From: Reichenbachiella agarivorans
GTDB lineage: Bacteria; Bacteroidota; Bacteroidia; Cytophagales; Cyclobacteriaceae
Length of the DNA stretch: 64,000 bases
Direction of reading: 5' to 3'
Assembly: GCF_025502585.1 (NCBI RefSeq)
Contig: NZ_CP106679.1
Span: forward strand, 3,565,501-3,629,500
Below, one piece after another: positions 60,221 through 64,000 of the stretch (positions within the stretch are counted from its first letter, which is position 1; each line of letters opens with the position of its first letter). The notes beneath the pieces were generated by a model. That model had not been told where the DNA came from and ran no database searches. It saw nothing but the letters and a program-made list of their open reading frames with translations. Position numbers and translations under genes: made by a program.

Positions 60221-61303
60221 ATGAACAAAATCTTCTTCACTCCAGGCCCATCTGCTTTGTACTTTACCGCAGAACAACATATCAAGGAAGCTATCAAAAA
60301 CGATATCCTATCTATCAGCCACAGAAGCAAACAATATATCAAAATTCACGAAGAGACAGTCAATGCTTTGAAGCAATTGCTCAATCTGCCTGATGGGTAT
60401 CAAATTGGATTTACTTCGTCAGCTACCGAAATTTGGGAGAGGATCGCAGAAAACTTGATTGGAGAAAACTCTTACCACTTTGTCAATGGTTCATTTTCAG
60501 AAAAATTTCATCAAACTGCCCAATCATTGGGCAAAAATGCCATTCTCAACGAAGTAGAACCTGGCACCAACCATGACCTATCTAAAGTAGTCATTCCAGA
60601 TGAGGTAGAACTAATCGGGCTTGCTCAAAACGAAACTAGTACAGGTGCCATGTTGCCAGTCGCTGATATCGAAGAACTAAGAAGTCGCAACCTAGACAAA
60701 CTTTTGGCAATTGACTCTGTAAGCTCTCTGCCTGTAACTAACTACGACTTTAGCAAATTGGATACTTTGTATTTTTCCGTACAAAAATGCTTTGGCTTGC
60801 CTGCTGGTTTGGGTGTATGGATTTACAATGAAAGATGTCTTGAAAAGGCGCGTCAGTTACAGGCCAATGGCGTCTATCATGACACCTACAATAGCTTGTT
60901 GAGTATTGATAAGTTCGCTCAAAAACACCAAACCAGCTGCACCCCGAATGTTCTCAACATCTATTTGTTGGGCAAAGTAGTACAAGACATGCTGACCAAA
61001 GGTTTGGATCAGATCAGACAGGAAACTGCGTACAAAAGTGCTTTGATCTACAACCTATTTGAAAATCATGAAAAGCTCACACCATTTGTCAAAGAAAAGA
61101 AATTCAGGTCTCTTACAATTGGTGTAGCTGAAGTAGCAGGTGGAACTGACAAACTAATGGAAGCATTGGGAGCCAAAGGGCTACAAGTGGGTAGTGGTTA
61201 CAGCCAATTCAAAGGCAAACAAATCCGAATTGCTAACTTCCCTACTCACTCCAAGGAGCAAATGGAATTGTTGGTTGACACCATCAATGGTCTTGACTTC
61301 TAA
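60221..61303 (+). CDS. serC: Phosphoserine aminotransferase, class V
   Basis: 360 aa, the usual SerC length. The N-terminus FFTPGPSALYF is the family start; GFTSSATEIWERIAENL is the cofactor-phosphate loop region; the PLP lysine is Lys189 in YFSVQKCFGLPAG, preceded by AIDSVSSLP with the Asp that contacts the pyridine nitrogen. It converts 3-phosphohydroxypyruvate and glutamate to phosphoserine, between the two activities of the upstream SerB-SerA fusion. The 292-bp gap with terminator and a -7-like box suggests separate transcription. Confidence 0.88.
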   Translation: MNKIFFTPGPSALYFTAEQHIKEAIKNDILSISHRSKQYIKIHEETVNALKQLLNLPDGYQIGFTSSATEIWERIAENLIGENSYHFVNGSFSEKFHQTAQSLGKNAILNEVEPGTNHDLSKVVIPDEVELIGLAQNETSTGAMLPVADIEELRSRNLDKLLAIDSVSSLPVTNYDFSKLDTLYFSVQKCFGLPAGLGVWIYNERCLEKARQLQANGVYHDTYNSLLSIDKFAQKHQTSCTPNVLNIYLLGKVVQDMLTKGLDQIRQETAYKSALIYNLFENHEKLTPFVKEKKFRSLTIGVAEVAGGTDKLMEALGAKGLQVGSGYSQFKGKQIRIANFPTHSKEQMELLVDTINGLDF

Positions 61304-61339
61304 TCGTCCAAACTACTATAACATCAAATTCATCTGACA

Positions 61340-62260
61340 ATGAAAAGCTTTAAAAAGATACTGGTTGCCTTGGATCATACAGATCTAGACAAAGAACTCA
61401 TTCGTACCGCCTCATTCATTTCGAAGATCGCTAAAAGTGAAGAAGTTCTATTCATAAACATCATCAAAAGCACCAATATACCCGAGCAGATCAAAAAGGA
61501 ATTTCCCAATTTGATCAATGATGCCTTGAAGGAGAGAAAACAAGATATCCAACTGATCATTGACAGATACTTTGATAATCCTGACACCAAAATAAAAGTT
61601 GAAATCAAATCTGGACAGCCGACCAAATACATTTTAAAGCACAGTGCCAGCAATGACACAGACCTGATTATCATTGGTCGCAAAAATGAGAAAAAGGGAG
61701 GTGGCGTATTGATACATAGGGTTGCCAGGAGAGCGGGCTGTTCATTGCTGATCGTCCCCAAAGGATTCGATAAGAAAATCAATAAGATTTTGGTTCCAAT
61801 TGATTACTCCAATCACTCATTAGATACGCTCAACCAAGTGATTAAAATCTGTACAGAAAATATGCCTAAGGTCAAAATCATTCCACAAAATGTATATCAG
61901 GTACCTTCAGGATATCATTATGCAGGCAAGACCTATGGTGATTTTGCCAAAATCATGGAAGAAAACAGTGAAAAAGAATACCAGGCATTCGCATCCAAAG
62001 TACGTAAAAATGACCTTGACATTCAGCCTGTATTCACTCTAGACAGAGATGAAGACATCATTGGTACAATCTACAAGTCAGCAAAGAAAATGAGAGCAAA
62101 TGCAATTGTCATTGGTGCCAAAGGAGTAACAGGTACTACCGCATTGTTCCTAGGTAGCAGTGCCGAAAAATTGATTCAATTGGACTCTGAAATCCCGCTT
62201 TTTGTAATGAGAGTCAAAGGTCAACAAAAGGGCATAATAGAATATCTGATGAAACTCTAA
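61340..62260 (+). CDS. Tandem universal stress protein (two UspA domains)
   Basis: 306 aa with two Usp modules. The first (~4-147) runs from KKILVALDHTDLD to IIGRKNEKKGGG and RAGCSLLIVPKG; the second (~150-295) from KILVPIDYSNHS to VIGAKGVTGTTALFLGSSAEKLI and PLFVMRV. The second has the G-x2-G-x9-G(S/T) nucleotide-binding pattern of ATP-binding Usp proteins; the first is less clear. The role is general stress adaptation. It follows serC by 36 bp on the same strand and overlaps the convergent MarR gene by 4 bp at the stop codons. Confidence 0.88.
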   Translation: MKSFKKILVALDHTDLDKELIRTASFISKIAKSEEVLFINIIKSTNIPEQIKKEFPNLINDALKERKQDIQLIIDRYFDNPDTKIKVEIKSGQPTKYILKHSASNDTDLIIIGRKNEKKGGGVLIHRVARRAGCSLLIVPKGFDKKINKILVPIDYSNHSLDTLNQVIKICTENMPKVKIIPQNVYQVPSGYHYAGKTYGDFAKIMEENSEKEYQAFASKVRKNDLDIQPVFTLDRDEDIIGTIYKSAKKMRANAIVIGAKGVTGTTALFLGSSAEKLIQLDSEIPLFVMRVKGQQKGIIEYLMKL

Positions 62261-62718
62261 TCGGGTTTCGTCCCTCTGAACCTATCCAAGAATGAATTCA
62301 TTTGAACGCATTCTTCTGGAGTAAATACATTGATTTTTTGAACTAGGTCTGTAAGCTTCAGATCTAGTTCATCGAGTAGTCTCAATCCTTCACTCGTAAT
62401 TTTCACGTCAACTGCCCTCCTGTCCTTTTCATTGATCTCCCTAGAAACCAATCCTTTGGTTACCAACTTATCTACAATCCGAGAAGCATTAGACATCCGA
62501 TCCAACATCCTATCAATGATCAAATTGATAGTAGCAGCCTTGGGATGCTGTCCTCTCAAGATCCGAAGGGTATTGTACTGCTGAGTCGTCAATCCATAGG
62601 GCTTGAACAAATAGAATTCTTGTTGATTCAGCCAATTGCTGGTAAACATCATGTTCACCACCACTTTATCGAATTCTGATTTGAATTTGGCCTGTTTTAT
62701 ATCTTCACTTAAACCCAT
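62257..62718 (-). CDS. MarR family transcriptional regulator
   Basis: 153 aa. The winged-helix segment is LTTQQYNTLRILRGQHPKAATINLIIDRMLDRMSNASRIVDKLVTKGLVSREINEKDRRAVDVKITSEGLRLLDEL, with the wing EKDRRAVDVKIT in the usual place. Dimer helices are at both ends. The divergent DoxX-like gene 99 bp away is the best candidate target; I did not find a convincing palindrome in that gap. Its stop overlaps the Usp stop. Confidence 0.86.
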   Translation of the reverse strand: MGLSEDIKQAKFKSEFDKVVVNMMFTSNWLNQQEFYLFKPYGLTTQQYNTLRILRGQHPKAATINLIIDRMLDRMSNASRIVDKLVTKGLVSREINEKDRRAVDVKITSEGLRLLDELDLKLTDLVQKINVFTPEECVQMNSFLDRFRGTKPD

Positions 62719-62817
62719 TACGTTTGTATCAAATGTTATGACATTAAATATATAGCTTGACTACCTAAAACAAAATAGTCCTACTTGATTATCTTGATAT
62801 AAATTGACCCCTACCTT

Positions 62818-63228
62818 ATGATTAACAGGTTCCAAATCATTAAATACACTCCACGAATTGTTGTGGCATTTATTCTCCTTCAAACACTCTGGTTTAAATT
62901 CGGAATAGGTGGAGCAGAAGCCCTAGAGGAATCCAAAATGATCTTTGTCACTTTGTCAAACGCCCTGTTTGGTAACAATCACCATGAGGCGTTTCTTAGA
63001 ATCGGAACTGGTATTGTAGAGCTTGCAATATCTATTTTGATATTTACTCGCTGGTCATATTATGGCGCTTTGATGGGTATTGGTGTGATGATAGGAGCCC
63101 TCCTATCACATCTTTTATTCCTAGGAATTTCTATCAACCAAGATTCAGGACAACTGATGGCCATGTCCATAATCACCCTGATTGGCTGTATCAAAATCGC
63201 TTATGATGAGAAATTTAGTAAGGTTTGA
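62818..63228 (+). CDS. DoxX-like four-TM membrane protein
   Basis: 136 aa with four membrane segments (about 12-30, 60-78, 84-107 and 115-130). The start, YTPRIVVAFILLQTLWFKFGIG, and RIGTGIVELAISILIF fit the DoxX/DoxD-like superfamily pattern, with a conserved Phe/Lys in helix 1 and Gly-x-x-E-Leu in helix 2. DoxX-like proteins are linked to redox, thiol or quinone metabolism in various bacteria. Divergent from a MarR gene, so it is probably induced by that regulator's ligand. Confidence 0.65.
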   Translation: MINRFQIIKYTPRIVVAFILLQTLWFKFGIGGAEALEESKMIFVTLSNALFGNNHHEAFLRIGTGIVELAISILIFTRWSYYGALMGIGVMIGALLSHLLFLGISINQDSGQLMAMSIITLIGCIKIAYDEKFSKV

Positions 63229-63235
63229 CCTATAT

Positions 63236-64000
63236 TTATTTGACAACAAACGAACCTTGACCCATTTTATAACTGTCTGTGTACACCTCTACAGTGTATT
63301 TACCTAAATCATACTCAGACCCTTTGTCATACAAAAATGTCAATGATTGTGTGTTTCTGTCATACAGAATTTCTTTCTTGACTGTATAAAAGCTCTCTCT
63401 ACCTTCAAACACAAAAGTTCCAGAACCTGTTGCTACATCAAATACCACTTTGCTGTCAGGCCCAGTGATCTTTACCAAGATGTTTTTCCCTTCTATGGGC
63501 GCAACGTGATTTTCCAAGACATCAAATTGGATTTTTAGATGGTCTATATGGCGGTTCTTAAACTCACCATCTTTCTCTTTGCCATTGCTACTGACAGCCA
63601 ATATTTTCATCCCGTCAATTTTGAGTTGGGAGGCTACAGCTACTTTTTTCTCTAGCTCTGTGCGACTGGTATTGAGATCTTTGATAGATTCATTGAGGAC
63701 ATTGGCTTCATCCTTCAATTCCGTATTTTCTTCGAGCAAGGCTGCATTCATCTTCTTGAGTCTCTCAATCTCCTTGTCTTGATTGACTAAAAGCTCTTTG
63801 TATCCTTTCACCTTTTCTTGCAAGTCATTGATCTGACCATAGGCCTTTTTTCTAAAAGCCTTCTTTTCCTCTTCCAACTGGTTTTTAATCTGTAAAAGCG
63901 TATCTATCTCTCCACCCAATTGTGCGATTTTCAAAATCCTAGTATCTAACTCATTGCTCATCGAGTCTAATTCATAGTAGGCTGCATCCAGCTGCTGTTG
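63236..64000 (-). CDS. Coiled-coil protein with C-terminal beta domain (N-terminus outside the window)
   Basis: The frame is open from the stop at 63236 past ATG 63961 to the window edge, with QQQLDAAYYELDS before that Met, so the protein starts outside. Residues up to about 125 of the visible part are a continuous heptad coiled coil (LEEEKKAFRKKAYGQINDLQ, KEIERLKKMNAALLEENTEL). The end is a beta-rich domain (~130-255) with KIQFDVLENHVA, ILVKITGPDSKVVFDV and a VVK terminus. Such proteins are common in Bacteroidota as cell-envelope or scaffold components; no function is known. Confidence 0.65.
   Translation of the reverse strand, partial: QQQLDAAYYELDSMSNELDTRILKIAQLGGEIDTLLQIKNQLEEEKKAFRKKAYGQINDLQEKVKGYKELLVNQDKEIERLKKMNAALLEENTELKDEANVLNESIKDLNTSRTELEKKVAVASQLKIDGMKILAVSSNGKEKDGEFKNRHIDHLKIQFDVLENHVAPIEGKNILVKITGPDSKVVFDVATGSGTFVFEGRESFYTVKKEILYDRNTQSLTFLYDKGSEYDLGKYTVEVYTDSYKMGQGSFVVK

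Overview
The window looks like a chromosomal segment of a free-living Bacteroidota bacterium, most likely of the Cytophagales type. I infer this from the gene families (TPR-containing hybrid histidine kinase with an AraC-type output domain, DUF4369-like TlpA thioredoxin, Haem_bd CxxCH protein, TPR-CHAT protein, DUF4197, GPP34), from the near absence of Shine-Dalgarno sequences, and from a good match to the Bacteroidota promoter pattern (TTG, 20 bases, TAnnTTTG) before serA. Coding density is high, base composition is moderate, and most genes are housekeeping or metabolic. Both ends cut genes: an HrpB helicase C-terminus at the left and a coiled-coil protein at the right.

Layout. 1-9.2 kb: HrpB end, secreted class 3 lipase, POT peptide transporter, retinol-saturase-like oxidoreductase, patatin phospholipase, class II ketol-acid reductoisomerase (IlvC), AraC regulator. 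9.2-13 kb: an accessory stretch. It holds an 11-unit array of 22-bp palindromes, then two AT-rich genes each bracketed by short inverted boxes that behave like integron attC cores (a zinc-hook ABC-type ATPase and a frameshifted two-TM protein), then REP-like hairpins. 13-25 kb: SDR, membrane coiled-coil protein, outer-membrane barrel, DUF1456 protein, a compact ethanolamine operon (eutB-eutC-permease), an N5-(carboxyethyl)ornithine-synthase-like enzyme, an MFS exporter and a tandem V4R protein. 25-31 kb: operon parE-parC-trmH-sanA. 31-39.5 kb: small membrane and lipoproteins, MscS channel, haem-binding protein, PRTase-like protein, TPR-CHAT protein, YdeI-like protein, FNT channel.

39.6-47 kb: a tight eight-gene minus-strand operon: basic small protein, Fn3-TM protein, sodium symporter, 40-aa microprotein, a carbamoyltransferase that keeps the carbamoyl-phosphate site but has lost the aspartate-binding Arg/Gln, an asparagine-synthase-like amidotransferase, an M20 N-carbamoyl-amidohydrolase and an isochorismatase-fold cysteine hydrolase. 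I read it as an uncharacterised ureido/carbamoyl pathway. 47.5-57.6 kb: MarR, lipoproteins, TlpA-like protein, a TPR hybrid sensor kinase preceded by a tiny ORF with its own terminator, a K+ channel, GPP34 and a CPA1 antiporter. 58-61.3 kb: all three serine-biosynthesis activities in two genes (a SerB-SerA fusion, then SerC). 61.3-64 kb: universal stress protein, MarR, DoxX-like protein, truncated coiled-coil protein.

The two most unusual signals are the cassette-like island at about 9.5-13 kb and the carbamoyl operon at 39.7-47 kb. No tRNA, rRNA, CRISPR array, complete transposase gene or integrase was seen.
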